The notes below the pieces were generated by a model that was given only the letters and a program-made list of their open reading frames with translations, was not told where the DNA came from and ran no database searches. Below are positions 9,318-18,637 of a stretch of DNA of 64,000 nt, in pieces. Origin of the DNA: Legionella parisiensis (GTDB lineage: Bacteria > Pseudomonadota > Gammaproteobacteria > Legionellales > Legionellaceae); contig NZ_LNYQ01000013.1 in NCBI RefSeq assembly GCF_001467945.1, positions 638,626 to 702,625 on the forward strand, read 5' to 3'. How positions within the stretch are numbered: position 1 is the stretch's first letter; every line of letters begins with the position of its first letter. The translations under genes and the position numbers were made by a program.

Positions 9318-9465
9318 TAGCCTGGTTGCTCGCAACTGTATCTTGATCATATCTCTTCTTGCGCCCCTCCGAACAAGTCGTGGGGGCGGGATGTCGGAAT
9401 AAGCCTCAACTGGTTATTTCAGCTATGTGTAGAAGATTCAGTTGCAAGCAACCAGGCAAGGCTAC
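9318..9465. repeat. Large inverted-repeat element A with a conserved GC-rich hairpin
   Basis: Outer arms cctggttgctcgcaactg (9321-9338) and cagttgcaagcaaccagg (9439-9456) pair with one mismatch. The centre holds a GC-rich hairpin around gtcgtgggggcggga-tgtcgg. A second element with the same central motif lies at 21446-21549. It sits between the convergent symporter and hypothetical genes and may act as a bidirectional terminator. Confidence 0.7.
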
Positions 9466-9469
9466 ATGT

Positions 9470-10372
9470 TTACGAAGCAACCTCAGAATAGTTTTCCTCA
9501 CTGTCAATTTTTCCCGCTCGATTTAAGCATCTATGAGTTTCATAGGGTTCACAAAAATGGGCAAAATATTGTTTCAAGTTCGATACAAATATTTCCTCAT
9601 TATCCATAAGAAAAATTTTTTCAGGCAGTAGTTCAACATAATTTGAATCTCTCAAGACAGCTTTATAAATAGAGCTGGCATGTGAAGAGATCCATCTATC
9701 CAGGAAAGGAAGTATTTTATCTGGATCAGGAGTAAAGAAATTTTGATAAATATCACTAAACAACTTATTTTTCATTTCGTAATTGCTTTTGAAATAGAAA
9801 CTGCTATGGTCTTTTCTATATTCTGTAAAAGGAGGTCTATTGGGTTTTTTTTTCATTCCTGCCGCAATCTCTAAGGAAATGATGAGACCTTTTGCAGATT
9901 CAATTTTGTATTTTGTGCCTAAGAGATCTGTACCATTATATTCACTGAGATAGGATTCCAAGTACGTAATTGCTTCATCACTTAAAGGGTCAAAATAACT
10001 GTTGATAATGAATTGGGTCGCCAATTTAGTTTCCGGGTTATAATAGCAACTAATATAAATGGCATAAGAAAATTTTTCATTCACTATACGTTGTACTAAG
10101 ATTTTATCAATTTGATCATTCACCTCATCGCAAGAAAATTGCTGGCTTTCTATATTTTCCTCCATACGAATGATTTGAGTAGGATATTCAATGCTGCGGG
10201 TAAGCAACTTATTTTGTTTTAGATGTTCTGTTTCGTTAGAGTATGTGGTGACACGGCTGTTTTTATTCTCCGGATTTTGTGACATAGTTAAAGTAGTAAG
10301 ATCATCTTGAGTCTGGCTGAAACCACATAGTGGTAGTAAAATGAGGGAAGTAACCAAATAATTAACTTTCAT
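9470..10372 (-). CDS. Secreted hypothetical protein
   Basis: 300 residues beginning with a good signal peptide (MKVNYLVTSLILLPLCGFSQT). The mature protein is hydrophilic with no recognised domain, and has a few cysteines (QFSCDEV, YISCYYN, HFCEPYETHRCLN) that could pair in the periplasm. ATG 10372 is chosen over an upstream start at 10414 because AAGGAG lies seven bases before it and the signal peptide begins there. It is convergent with the symporter across the inverted-repeat element. Function unknown. Confidence 0.65.
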   Translation of the reverse strand: MKVNYLVTSLILLPLCGFSQTQDDLTTLTMSQNPENKNSRVTTYSNETEHLKQNKLLTRSIEYPTQIIRMEENIESQQFSCDEVNDQIDKILVQRIVNEKFSYAIYISCYYNPETKLATQFIINSYFDPLSDEAITYLESYLSEYNGTDLLGTKYKIESAKGLIISLEIAAGMKKKPNRPPFTEYRKDHSSFYFKSNYEMKNKLFSDIYQNFFTPDPDKILPFLDRWISSHASSIYKAVLRDSNYVELLPEKIFLMDNEEIFVSNLKQYFAHFCEPYETHRCLNRAGKIDSEENYSEVAS

Positions 10373-10773
10373 AAAACACTCCTTTTTTGTCAGCCCCAGC
10401 ATTGCATCCTGCAAAAAATCAAAATTTTTTTACTGGGTATTTTGAGTATAGATGAGTGAATGAAAATTACTCTCAATGGTCATTAGATCTCTTTCCAAAC
10501 GCTATTGAGGAAGGAAATTGCTCGTCGATGCTCAATTCTCATGTCACTGTGTATACACTCAGGTTCTTCGCTCCGGTTTTTCTCGCACTTTACTCCCCTC
10601 AGAGAGTTTGGAAAAAGGTCTTTTTTTAGGACATTTGCATCAGAAACATACCGAATTTTGCAGACATATACAAATAAGACAAATGTGATAATATTTAAAC
10701 GCATTTAAATGGAGATTGGGCCAGTTCATATTCGTGAACGGACTTTTATATATTTTAATTTTTAGGGAATAAA
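10373..10773. other. Intergenic spacer with palindromic repeat
   Basis: About 400 bases without a convincing gene. Short overlapping frames on both strands (10483-10708) show no family features. The middle part, 10492-10614, is bounded by the inverted repeat tttccaaac / gtttggaaa and looks like a dispersed noncoding repeat. An A/T-rich stretch before 10740 probably holds the promoter of the next gene. Confidence 0.5.
10492..10614. repeat. Palindrome-bounded intergenic repeat
   Basis: Ends tttccaaac(gctattgagg) and (ccctcagaga)gtttggaaa are inverted copies over roughly 18 positions. The interior is noncoding, with several stops in each frame. It resembles the small dispersed repeats elsewhere in the window, although no second copy of this exact type is present here. 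Confidence 0.45.
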
Positions 10774-11247
10774 ATGAAAAAGATATACGCAATCGTTAGT
10801 CCTGCATATACCAAGGTAGGAGATGGTTTTTCCGATTTGGCTTCTTATTTAGTTTCTCCTTTCCACACAATGACGTATGAGCAAGTTTGTGGATATTCGT
10901 TAGGTCATGAAGTCGTTTTTTCAGAAACTTTTGAAGCTGCTAAAAAGATCTTGGAGGATGGAATCAAGGGTACAAAACTAGATGCCAAAACTGCGATTCA
11001 AAAGGCCATTCTGGAGTTAGAGGCAGATGACAAGGGAGAAATCACTGGATTCAGCAAGATTTATACACCCGATTATGATAAACGCTTTGAACAAGCTGAA
11101 GATCATTTTTTTAAGGCAGTTAGAATACCTAAATGGAATGAGCGGGCAATTGATCCTAAAAAAGATGCTAGCCCAGATGCGCTTGCTGAACTGTTGATAC
11201 AGCATGAACGAAGTAAAAAAACGGTTACTGAACAAGCTTCAATGTAA
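10774..11247 (+). CDS. Hypothetical protein, possible effector
   Basis: 157 residues, soluble, with no signal peptide. It begins MKKIYAIVSPAYTKVGDGF and ends in a charged, mostly helical tail (ELLIQHERSKKTVTEQASM). The C-terminus, rich in E, K, S and T, is compatible with a Dot/Icm secretion signal but proves nothing. A ribosome site AGGGAA precedes ATG 10774. No domain recognised. Neighbours give no functional hint. Confidence 0.6.
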   Translation: MKKIYAIVSPAYTKVGDGFSDLASYLVSPFHTMTYEQVCGYSLGHEVVFSETFEAAKKILEDGIKGTKLDAKTAIQKAILELEADDKGEITGFSKIYTPDYDKRFEQAEDHFFKAVRIPKWNERAIDPKKDASPDALAELLIQHERSKKTVTEQASM

Positions 11248-11420
11248 GAAGCATTCGCCTTTATAGCCTGAGGAAGTAACAGTTTTTTATTATCTTCATT
11301 CCTGCGTTCCTCGGGTTGTCCGCGGAACGTAGTAGTATAGAGTTAAGCAAAGTAATGTTTATTAAATAATGGCTCAATATGCCAAAGTTTCTCGTAATAA
11401 ACTGACGATACCTGCAGCGT

Positions 11421-11480
11421 TATAGACTAGGTGAAGAAGAAGTCAACCCGGGTTTTCTTTTTATAGTCCCCAGGTTATGG
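11421..11480. repeat. Dispersed palindromic repeat, degraded copy 2
   Basis: Imperfect version of the GTAGCC...GGCTAC element: tatagactaggtg ... caacccgggtttt ... agtccccaggttat. It lies between the hypothetical gene ending at 11247 and the convergent ABC exporter gene. Confidence 0.5.
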
Positions 11481-11500
11481 CTTCATTTTCGTCAGGTTCA

Positions 11501-13267
11501 CTACAACGTATCAGGTAAAAATCCCCCAGCTTGCATCTTCCACATACGGCTATAATGACTTGCTATTTTAATGAGTTCCTCATGCGAACCATCTTCAATG
11601 ATACGACCTTCCTCAAAAACCAAAATCCTATCCATTTCGGATAAAGTAGAGAGTCGATGCGCAATAACAATAGTCGTTCTATTTTGCATTAACACATGCA
11701 AACCATCCTGAATCAATTTTTCAGTCAGTGAATCTAACGCAGATGTCGCCTCATCCAGAATCAGAATGGGCGCGTTTTTTAACATAGCTCTGGCAATCGC
11801 AATACGTTGTCGTTGTCCTCCCGATAACTTAATACCGCGTTCACCAACTAAGGCATTATATTTTTCAGGGAGTTGGGAAATAAATTCATGGCAGTGTGCT
11901 TTTTTTGATGCTGAAATGATTTCTGCATCTGTTGCATCAATGCGGCCATAACGAATATTCTCCATTAAGGTGCGATGAAACAAAGTCACATCTTGAGGAA
12001 TCATCGCAATATTTTCACGCAATGATTCTTGGGTGACATCGCAAATATTTTTTCCATCAATCAAAATTTTTCCCGACTCTACGTCAAACAAACGGAGAAT
12101 TAGATTAACAAAAGTGCTTTTTCCAGAGCCCGATAAACCTACAAGACCAATTTTTTGCCCAGGCTCTATTATCACGGATTTATTTTTAAAAAGATGTGCC
12201 CCGTCATCATAGTGAAAACTCACATTTTTAAATTCAATACGACCTTGAGTGACTATTAGAGGTTGTGCATTGGGTTTATCCGTAATCTCATGTGACTCGG
12301 AAATTAGAGTCAGGGCTTGTTTGCATTTACCCAGTTCTTCTGCAAAAAGTACAAATTGACTTGCCAGATACCACAAATTATAAAAAATGCTGATTGATAA
12401 TGAAATAATAAAACTAAAATCACCGATTGATACTTGGTTTTTACTGTACATAATGACCAACATATATAAATTAGCAGCAATCAGCACGATAATACTTACA
12501 TCCCAAAAAGTACGCATTTTCAAAATAGTCCATTGCATGATCTGATCTTTATCTGTGGTATCTTGAACTGTATTGCGAATCAATTGATTTTCGTAGCTTG
12601 CTCTGGAAAACAAACGCAGGTTTGTAATATTGCTTATACTATCAACAATTTTTCCGACTAATGTCGTTTTACTGGCCGCGAACACATTAGACAGATCCTG
12701 AACTGGCTTGAAATAAACCATTGCGATTCCCAAAAATATACTTGCCCAAATAAGTAAAATTAAGGCAAATACGGGATGCACAAGAAGCATGCTTATAATT
12801 GCAATAATAAGACCAACAATTTGTGCTGCAGCATCATCAATCGTGGTGAACATCGTTATGGTGCCTGCAGTCATATCAGAAATTTTATTTGATAAACTTC
12901 CTGCAAAGTTATTTTGGAAAAATCGATGTGAGTGCTGATTCAAATAGGCAAACATGTGATTCACCAAATCATAGCGGATGTAGGGGAATAACTTTAGGCG
13001 AAACCAATCTGAAAGACGCATATCAACAGCAATTAAAACCCAAAGTGTAATGTATATGATGACGTTGGGTTTTATTGCAGCCAACACAGCTGTTTTATCG
13101 CCTGAATATGCAGCGATCTTATCAATAATAAGCTTTAACATATAAGGTGAAAGTGAATTATTAATCCCCCAATATGCAGCGGTAAATAATAGTCCAATAA
13201 CATACCCCCTATAGGGCTTGATCAGATTGAAGAAAAATTTACTAAGAGAAGTGTCTGTTTTATTCAT
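11501..13267 (-). CDS. ABC exporter (fused membrane and ATPase domains, MsbA/lipid A type)
   Basis: 588-residue half-transporter. The N-terminal roughly 310 residues form six membrane helices (VIGLLFTAAYWGI, NVIIYITLWVLIAV, IIAIISMLLVHPVFALILLIWASIF and so on). The C-terminal nucleotide-binding domain has Walker A GLSGSGKST, signature LSGGQRQRIAIARAM, Walker B LILDEATSALD and the H-loop IVIAHRLST, all intact. It would work as a dimer to export lipids, peptides or drugs; the substrate is not evident. It lies downstream of an ABC-F gene on the same strand, 154 bases away, with a repeat between them, so co-transcription is uncertain. Confidence 0.88.
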   Translation of the reverse strand: MNKTDTSLSKFFFNLIKPYRGYVIGLLFTAAYWGINNSLSPYMLKLIIDKIAAYSGDKTAVLAAIKPNVIIYITLWVLIAVDMRLSDWFRLKLFPYIRYDLVNHMFAYLNQHSHRFFQNNFAGSLSNKISDMTAGTITMFTTIDDAAAQIVGLIIAIISMLLVHPVFALILLIWASIFLGIAMVYFKPVQDLSNVFAASKTTLVGKIVDSISNITNLRLFSRASYENQLIRNTVQDTTDKDQIMQWTILKMRTFWDVSIIVLIAANLYMLVIMYSKNQVSIGDFSFIISLSISIFYNLWYLASQFVLFAEELGKCKQALTLISESHEITDKPNAQPLIVTQGRIEFKNVSFHYDDGAHLFKNKSVIIEPGQKIGLVGLSGSGKSTFVNLILRLFDVESGKILIDGKNICDVTQESLRENIAMIPQDVTLFHRTLMENIRYGRIDATDAEIISASKKAHCHEFISQLPEKYNALVGERGIKLSGGQRQRIAIARAMLKNAPILILDEATSALDSLTEKLIQDGLHVLMQNRTTIVIAHRLSTLSEMDRILVFEEGRIIEDGSHEELIKIASHYSRMWKMQAGGFLPDTL

Positions 13268-13300
13268 ACTTTTTACTCGGTTTTCGTTACGGTTGGGGTG

Positions 13301-13417
13301 TGTTTACATGCCGCTGCTTAAATCAAAATAACTTGATTTACTGATACCTAAGCGCAGCATGCAGGATGCATTGCAGAAAATCAGAACAGTTTGGCCAAGA
13401 TAGCAGAAATGTAAACA
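13301..13417. repeat. TGTTTAC...GTAAACA bounded repeat, copy 1
   Basis: Ends tgtttac and gtaaaca are inverted copies. Read on the minus strand it contains tttggccaagatagcagaaatg in reverse, and the same block (tgtttacttttctattcttggccaaa-like) begins the noncoding segment at 44496. It fills most of the spacer between the two ABC genes. Confidence 0.6.
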
Positions 13418-13421
13418 TATC

Positions 13422-14852
13422 CTATAAGGATCTTAATAATCCATCCTTTATTTCATATCCGTCAGTTACTTCAATAGCGCTCAAAAAATCAGAGTCATGA
13501 GAAATCACAATCATGGCACCTGGATATACTTTCAGTACCTGGATTACATACGCGCGGGTTTCTCTATCCAGATTGTTGGTCATTTCATCCAAAATAAGTA
13601 GTTTGGGTGTAATTGCTGCAATTTGTGCCAGGGAAAGTCTGGCTTTTTCTCCGCCAGATAAGGTTGAAACCAACGCATTAATTTCTTCATTTTTTCGAAA
13701 TAAAAAATCATTTAAATAGCTCCTAATTTCGGTATAGGATTTATCCTTTAAGAAAGAGCTTATAGCTTCCCATACCGTATTCTCTGCTGGCAGATTGTTA
13801 TAATGCTGGTCTAGGTAACCGATCTCATGCGCGTGAGGTATGGCCCAGTCTCCTTTTTTTATTACCACTTTATTGCTCAAAATGGCCTTGAGTAAAGTGG
13901 ACTTACCGCAGCCATTGTTCCCATGAATCGCAATCCGTTCGCGTGCTTTTATTGAGAATCGCAATTCCCGCAGAACAGGATTATTTTTCTCGTAACCAAC
14001 AGTACCTTCACTGACGGTCACTAAAGCCTGATTGGTTCCTACTCCATGCAAAGCAAATTTAGGTTGAATGACCTCAGGTATGTAGAGAGCGGATAAACGT
14101 GTCGTGAGCTCCAGTTTTTTTTGATTGATCGCACTTTTTTTACGACCTGAGGTTTTTTGGGCATTTCCTGCTTTGCTTTGTGACACGATGGTAGGCCATT
14201 TTCTCTGCTGGATGTGTTTTTCACCTTGAGTTCTGCTGCTTTTAGCACGTGCCTGCTCTCTCATCATATCTGCGTGAATCTGTTTTTTCTGACGCATCAG
14301 ATCTGCAATTTCACCCTCAATCGCACCGCGTTGAATATTGATTTCTCGTAAATAATCCTCATAACATCCTGTAAAAATATGTACTTCTCCATGATCGACA
14401 TGCCAAATCGTATCTACACTGGATTGCAGTAATTCAATATCATGAGTCACCATAATCAAAGTGTTCCTATAGTTAGCGAGCATTCTCATCAATGAGCGGC
14501 GATTGTTACGATCCAAGTGATTACTGGGTTCATCCAGCATTAAGAGATCTGGAGCGGATGCTAGTGCTTGAGTTAATAATTTATGGAAACGCTGCCCTCC
14601 ACTTAATGAATCAAATTCTTCAATAATTTGCGGCACATAACCTATCTTTATTTCTTTAGGAAAACAGATGCCACCATCAGTTGGTTCAAGTATTCCTGCA
14701 AGTAATTTAAGCAGGGTAGATTTTCCAGAGCCGTTACGCCCTATAATCGCAATACGACTGCCATAGGGAATTTGGCCGCTAAAATCCACAAAACATGTTT
14801 TATGGGGAAAAGAAAGACAAAGGTGTTTAAATTGAATTGGCTTATGCATCAT
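13422..14852 (-). CDS. ABC-F family ATPase (ribosome protection or translation factor type)
   Basis: About 476 residues with two ABC ATPase domains and no membrane spans. Domain 1 has Walker A GRNGSGKST, LSGGQ and MLDEPSNHLD. Domain 2 has GNNGCGKST, LSGGEKARLSLAQ and LILDEMTNNLD. The linker is long, basic and glutamine-rich, as in ABC-F proteins that enter the ribosomal E site. Some members give resistance to ribosome-targeting antibiotics. The first domain is short because the arm insertion is reduced. Start choice is uncertain: ATG 14852 or 14849 follow a GTG at 14861. The upstream leader carries competing hairpins and a tiny uORF, the usual layout for antibiotic-induced ABC-F genes. Confidence 0.85.
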   Translation of the reverse strand: MMHKPIQFKHLCLSFPHKTCFVDFSGQIPYGSRIAIIGRNGSGKSTLLKLLAGILEPTDGGICFPKEIKIGYVPQIIEEFDSLSGGQRFHKLLTQALASAPDLLMLDEPSNHLDRNNRRSLMRMLANYRNTLIMVTHDIELLQSSVDTIWHVDHGEVHIFTGCYEDYLREINIQRGAIEGEIADLMRQKKQIHADMMREQARAKSSRTQGEKHIQQRKWPTIVSQSKAGNAQKTSGRKKSAINQKKLELTTRLSALYIPEVIQPKFALHGVGTNQALVTVSEGTVGYEKNNPVLRELRFSIKARERIAIHGNNGCGKSTLLKAILSNKVVIKKGDWAIPHAHEIGYLDQHYNNLPAENTVWEAISSFLKDKSYTEIRSYLNDFLFRKNEEINALVSTLSGGEKARLSLAQIAAITPKLLILDEMTNNLDRETRAYVIQVLKVYPGAMIVISHDSDFLSAIEVTDGYEIKDGLLRSL

Positions 14853-14860
14853 GTAACTCA

Positions 14861-14930
14861 CTTAAGTAGTGCAAATGGGCAATTAGTACGACTGTTACCG
14901 TCGTTGCCCTGTGCTTAGGGCGTACTTAAG
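14861..14930 (-). promoter_or_regulatory. Structured leader with competing hairpins before the ABC-F gene
   Basis: On the minus strand, outer arms cttaagta (14930-14923) and tacttaag (14868-14861) can enclose two hairpins: gccct/agggc (14921-14906) and acgac/gtcgt (14904-14888). The segment gggcaa (14909-14904) can instead pair with ttgccc (14882-14877), which breaks the first hairpin. The closing arm ends just before the ABC-F start, so it could mask the ribosome site. This resembles a translation-attenuation leader. Confidence 0.45.
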
Positions 14931-14943
14931 AGATAATTTCCAT
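14926..14943 (-). CDS. Tiny upstream frame (MEIIS) in the ABC-F leader
   Basis: Five codons and TAA, whose stop lies inside the closing stem of the leader structure. A candidate ribosome site aaagagg is 12 bases upstream, which is rather far. Very short uORFs of this kind drive drug-induced attenuation in other ABC-F genes. The real translation of this one is unproven. Confidence 0.3.
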   Translation of the reverse strand: MEIIS

Positions 14944-14994
14944 GATGTGTTTAAGCCTCTTTAATAATGATGTGCTTGTTTGATATTGGATTTA

Positions 14995-15024
14995 ATAATA
15001 ACCGATTGCATGATTATTTGTCAA
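14995..15024 (-). promoter_or_regulatory. Sigma-70-type promoter of the ABC-F gene
   Basis: Minus-strand -35 TTGACA (15024-15019) and -10 TATTAT (15000-14995) with an 18-base spacer. Transcription would start near 14988, giving a leader of about 135 bases that contains the hairpins described separately. Confidence 0.6.
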
Positions 15025-15071
15025 TATCTAGAGTAAATGCCTCTTAGCATAATATAAAATCAAAATACCTG

Positions 15072-15286
15072 ATAGCCGCGCTTTATGCGTGGAATCCAGC
15101 TCTTGTCTTCAGGCGGATCCACTGGATGCGGTGCATAAATTCTGAGTGCGCCCCCTTGTTATCCCTGCGAAGGCAGGGATCCATTTATCATGTCCATCCT
15201 AAGCCTTAATAGGATATTCTACCCCTGCAAAGGCAATGGAAAATTAACTTAATTGAGAGAAACAATAATTAGATCCAGTTACCCTG
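15072..15286. repeat. Composite repeat region with a GIY-YIG gene relic
   Basis: The first part is an inverted repeat (tttatgcgtggaatccag / ctggatgcggtgcataaa). It is followed by atccctgcgaaggcagggat, the same type of element as near 36240 and 56180. The last part (about 15231-15285, plus strand) reads QWKINLIE-RNNN-stop, matching the C-terminal end of the GIY-YIG protein at 36302-36570, so a 3' fragment of such a gene was left behind. Confidence 0.55.
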
Positions 15287-15291
15287 GTTAT

Positions 15292-16149
15292 TTAAATGAT
15301 TTCTTCCAGATGAGGGATAAGCTCCTTGCAATGTCTCATTATTCTTTGATTTTCAGGAGGCAACTGCAAATAATCTCCATATTGTTGAATAAGAAATATA
15401 TCTGCATTTTGCGGAATATTAAATTCTTTGGTTTCAAACGAAACTCGTTGTAAAGGATATATTTCATCTTTTTTGATTAAATTTCTTCCTACGCAATTAT
15501 AGCCTCTTCCTATATAAGGGCTTTTACTGGTATTGGCTTGATGAATAATTTTTTGCAAACAAAATTCAAGCAGAGACTTGGGAAAAAAAGAGGCTAGAAC
15601 TTTATAAAAAGCAGGATAGTGCCCTATTTTTACTTTACTGTATTTGGTGCTTAATAACCGCGAGAGCTTTTTCGCGTAGAATTTATATCGCTTACGTTGC
15701 TTGGGATCTACAGGCATGGTGTCATAGACAAAAACATCAATAAAGATACCCTGAATGTAAGGCTCATTACCTTTTTCGTGTTTTTCAATAAAGCGGCTGG
15801 AGCGATCTCTGATTTTTAAAGGGGTAGCCATATTAAAATAGCCTGGATCACTATGAATTGTTTGCAGCCACATCCATTTTGGAATTTCTGCTGGCGCTAC
15901 ACGTAAAAATTGTTCATAGCTAGCACGTGGCATGGCAATATCCACATCGTCGTCCCAGGGAATAAAACCTTGATGCCGAACAGCCCCTAAGAGGGTTCCC
16001 GCATCAAGCCAATAGTCCAAACTATGTTTAAGACAAATTGTATCCACTACCTCAAGCATGGCAAGCATTTTTAGTTGAGCCTGGCGTAACCTGCCATCTT
16101 GAAACGCTGTGTCTGCTGAATAAGGACTTGGATTCTTCGCTGTGGTCAT
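15292..16149 (-). CDS. LicD-family phosphotransferase
   Basis: 285 residues with the LicD signature near residues 45-75: YWLDAGTLLGAVRHQGF followed by IPWDDDVDIAMPR. The family transfers phosphocholine or similar groups to surface polysaccharides (nucleotidyltransferase fold, with the aspartates binding metal). There is no signal peptide, so it is cytosolic. A GGAAG ribosome site precedes ATG 16149. No other polysaccharide genes are adjacent, so the acceptor is unknown. In Legionella, surface phosphocholine addition is also done by effectors, so the target could be host or self. Confidence 0.85.
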   Translation of the reverse strand: MTTAKNPSPYSADTAFQDGRLRQAQLKMLAMLEVVDTICLKHSLDYWLDAGTLLGAVRHQGFIPWDDDVDIAMPRASYEQFLRVAPAEIPKWMWLQTIHSDPGYFNMATPLKIRDRSSRFIEKHEKGNEPYIQGIFIDVFVYDTMPVDPKQRKRYKFYAKKLSRLLSTKYSKVKIGHYPAFYKVLASFFPKSLLEFCLQKIIHQANTSKSPYIGRGYNCVGRNLIKKDEIYPLQRVSFETKEFNIPQNADIFLIQQYGDYLQLPPENQRIMRHCKELIPHLEEII

Positions 16150-16314
16150 GAATAATTTTCTTCCTAAATGACAACCGAAGATATATTAGCAAAATAATTT
16201 AAAATCATTAACTATAATGAGATAAAAACTTGAATAAACTGGTATTTAATTGTTTTAAAGTGAGTGCTTCAAAGTTATAAAAAAATCTTTTCTCTAAATG
16301 AGGAGGAATCCCTA

Positions 16315-17691
16315 GTGCAGTTATTTACAGATGTTGGCCCCATATTAATCGAATATAAAGAAGCGGACCCTCAGGCTCGACGTGCTATGATGCAGGAAAT
16401 GATTGCAGGTATCAAAAAGCTTCCCGGCCAAGTAATCCATCAGAATCAAGCAAAGACTCATTTTAAAGTTTTAGCTTATGCAGCGACATTCATTAATTAC
16501 GTTGATGTTTTGCAACGCATGGAGAACCAACAGTATTTTGATATTTTATTAGATTTCTATGGCATGGAAATGGATGCTCAATTAAGTTCTTGGTTTGAGT
16601 TTGGTAAAACGCCAGGCCAAATGAGATTGAAACATTCTATTCATGAATATACGCCAGAGATTTGGAAAGAGTTTCGTGCAGCACAAAAAGCTCATTTGAA
16701 GAAAACCAATAAATCACATCTTTTTAACTTGGATGAGCTTGATATTTATTATCCTCCCGCTGCTCAGTTATATCCCATTCAAATCCAAATGGGAGGGAAG
16801 CTTGAAAATGAAGCAGTAGATAGAATCCATGTCGATGCACAGGGACGGATCCGTTTTGCGAAACATCAAGGATTTTATCTTTTACCAGGGGGAGGGATGA
16901 TTGAAATAACAAACAAAGCTAAAATTGATGATTTACAGCGCAAAATGCTGGAAGAGCATTTGGAGGAAGAACATGCAAATCTTTATATGAAGGCAGGTGA
17001 ATTATATAATCAATTAACTCCTGATGATTTTAATGCTGCATTAACAAAAGCATTTTCAAGTAAGCAAGCACTCTCTTTGCCTACAGCGTTGCGCGGTTGG
17101 TTGCAAGAGCATTTAACCGAAGAAAGCAATGCGATGCGTCTCGAAACAATTATTGCTAAGCTGGATCAGCAAATAGAGGAAGCCAAGAAGAATCTACAAC
17201 AGGATCACGCTAAAGAAAGCCAGGCTAAAAAGCAGCATCTGCTTAAGTCAGTTATTGAATTACGCGCTATAGTGCAGGTTCAGACATTTGAATTAACCTT
17301 ATTATTTACTGAAGCATTACACTATATAAAGAAAAATACTATTTGCGTTGATATTCAACAGTATTTGGATGCCCGAGTTTTGGGAGGTTCGCAAATATCT
17401 CACAGCTTCATCATGAGCGGGCAGCCTTTGGAAGAATGGTTTACTACAAAGTTTAATGGCGTTGATGGTGAGTTTGGCGATGATATTTCAGGTTCCGAAA
17501 TTGAACGATTGACGCTATTTGAAGCATTAAGCAAATTTAGAAAAATTAAATTTTCCCATATATTGATCGGATTAGCCGCTTATGAGGTATGCCTCGATAA
17601 CGGAACATTGCTTGTTGAAAATATTTGGCATGAGACCCAATTTGAGGAGGTGTGCCAAGTGTTGTTTGAAGAGGCGCGTAGATTGGGATAA
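16315..17691 (+). CDS. Hypothetical protein with coiled coil, possible effector
   Basis: About 458 residues, soluble, with no signal peptide. A clear coiled coil lies around IIAKLDQQIEEAKKNLQQ, and the C-terminus is acidic and helical (FEEVCQVLFEEARRLG), compatible with an E-block type Dot/Icm signal. GTG 16315 is preferred because a perfect AGGAGG lies eight bases upstream; the frame is also open to a GTG at 16264, which would add 17 residues. No enzymatic motif recognised. It is divergent from licD. Confidence 0.65.
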   Translation: MQLFTDVGPILIEYKEADPQARRAMMQEMIAGIKKLPGQVIHQNQAKTHFKVLAYAATFINYVDVLQRMENQQYFDILLDFYGMEMDAQLSSWFEFGKTPGQMRLKHSIHEYTPEIWKEFRAAQKAHLKKTNKSHLFNLDELDIYYPPAAQLYPIQIQMGGKLENEAVDRIHVDAQGRIRFAKHQGFYLLPGGGMIEITNKAKIDDLQRKMLEEHLEEEHANLYMKAGELYNQLTPDDFNAALTKAFSSKQALSLPTALRGWLQEHLTEESNAMRLETIIAKLDQQIEEAKKNLQQDHAKESQAKKQHLLKSVIELRAIVQVQTFELTLLFTEALHYIKKNTICVDIQQYLDARVLGGSQISHSFIMSGQPLEEWFTTKFNGVDGEFGDDISGSEIERLTLFEALSKFRKIKFSHILIGLAAYEVCLDNGTLLVENIWHETQFEEVCQVLFEEARRLG

Positions 17692-17969
17692 TGTAACCAT
17701 TCTAAAGTAGGGCTTTATGTCTGAATGCTTCAATATTGTGTATCTACTAAGGATTGTTTCACCCAATAGATTGGAAGGATAGGATATCCTATTGAGGCTT
17801 TGGAGATCCATCCCAGATGGACCTCTGCCTTCACAAGGATGTCAGATTTTGCTGTAATGGGTTCAGACGGTGTTATTTTTTCATACCACAGCATTGATTT
17901 AGCAAAAATTAAAAACGAAAATAACCCTTCATTTTTTCTCTAGAAATTTATATTTGAAGTGAGCGTTCT

Positions 17970-18608
17970 ATGTCAGATGCTTTAAATCGTTATTATCTAC
18001 AGGCTATGGGAATAGACCTCTGGGAGTTACGCAAGCCTCATTCTTCATGCGGGCAGGATTTATCTGCATTGGCAAAAGAGGTGGCTGCGTGCACGCGTTG
18101 TTCTTTACATAAAACCCGCACGCAAACTGTTTTTTTTCGTGGCAGTGTGACAGCAAAACTGATGATTATTGGTGAGGCTCCAGGTTTTTATGAGGATAAG
18201 CAAGGGCTTCCCTTTGTAGGTAAAGCAGGAAGTTTACTCAATCAAATGTTGCAAAGCATAGAGATAGTTGAAGAAGAAGTTTACATTGCCAATGTTTTGA
18301 AATGCAGGCCGCCAAATAACCGAGATCCTCAGTTGGATGAAATTGCTCAATGCAGTTCTTATCTAGCCCGGCAAATTGAGTTGATTCAACCCCATTTGAT
18401 CTTGGCTTTGGGACGTTTTGCAGGGCAATTCTTACTGAATGAACCGCTTCCGTTGAAACAATTACGTCATACATTACATCACTACAATAATATTCCCTTC
18501 ATGGTAAGCTATCATCCGGCTTATCTTTTACGTAATCCAGCCGATAAGAAAAATGCCTATCTTGATTTATTAGCTGTAAAAAAATTGTTAGTAGAAAAGA
18601 GTTCCTAA
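17970..18608 (+). CDS. Family 4 uracil-DNA glycosylase (4Fe-4S)
   Basis: Removes uracil from DNA to start base-excision repair. The 212-residue protein has the family 4 motif IIGEAPGFYEDKQGLPFVG (residues about 66-84), the late motif VSYHPAYLLRNP and four cysteines placed for an iron-sulfur cluster (C41, C44, C112, C128). It has a short N-terminal extension before the catalytic core. It stands alone, 277 bases after the previous gene and 133 bases before the next. The family assignment is firm; the exact damage preference is not known from sequence. Confidence 0.9.
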   Translation: MSDALNRYYLQAMGIDLWELRKPHSSCGQDLSALAKEVAACTRCSLHKTRTQTVFFRGSVTAKLMIIGEAPGFYEDKQGLPFVGKAGSLLNQMLQSIEIVEEEVYIANVLKCRPPNNRDPQLDEIAQCSSYLARQIELIQPHLILALGRFAGQFLLNEPLPLKQLRHTLHHYNNIPFMVSYHPAYLLRNPADKKNAYLDLLAVKKLLVEKSS

Positions 18609-18637
18609 AATTTCCTGATTAAAAATTGTAACATTTG

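Noticed and set aside
10483..10708. Two overlapping short frames on opposite strands
   Set aside because: They lie in a palindromic repeat and show no conserved pattern.
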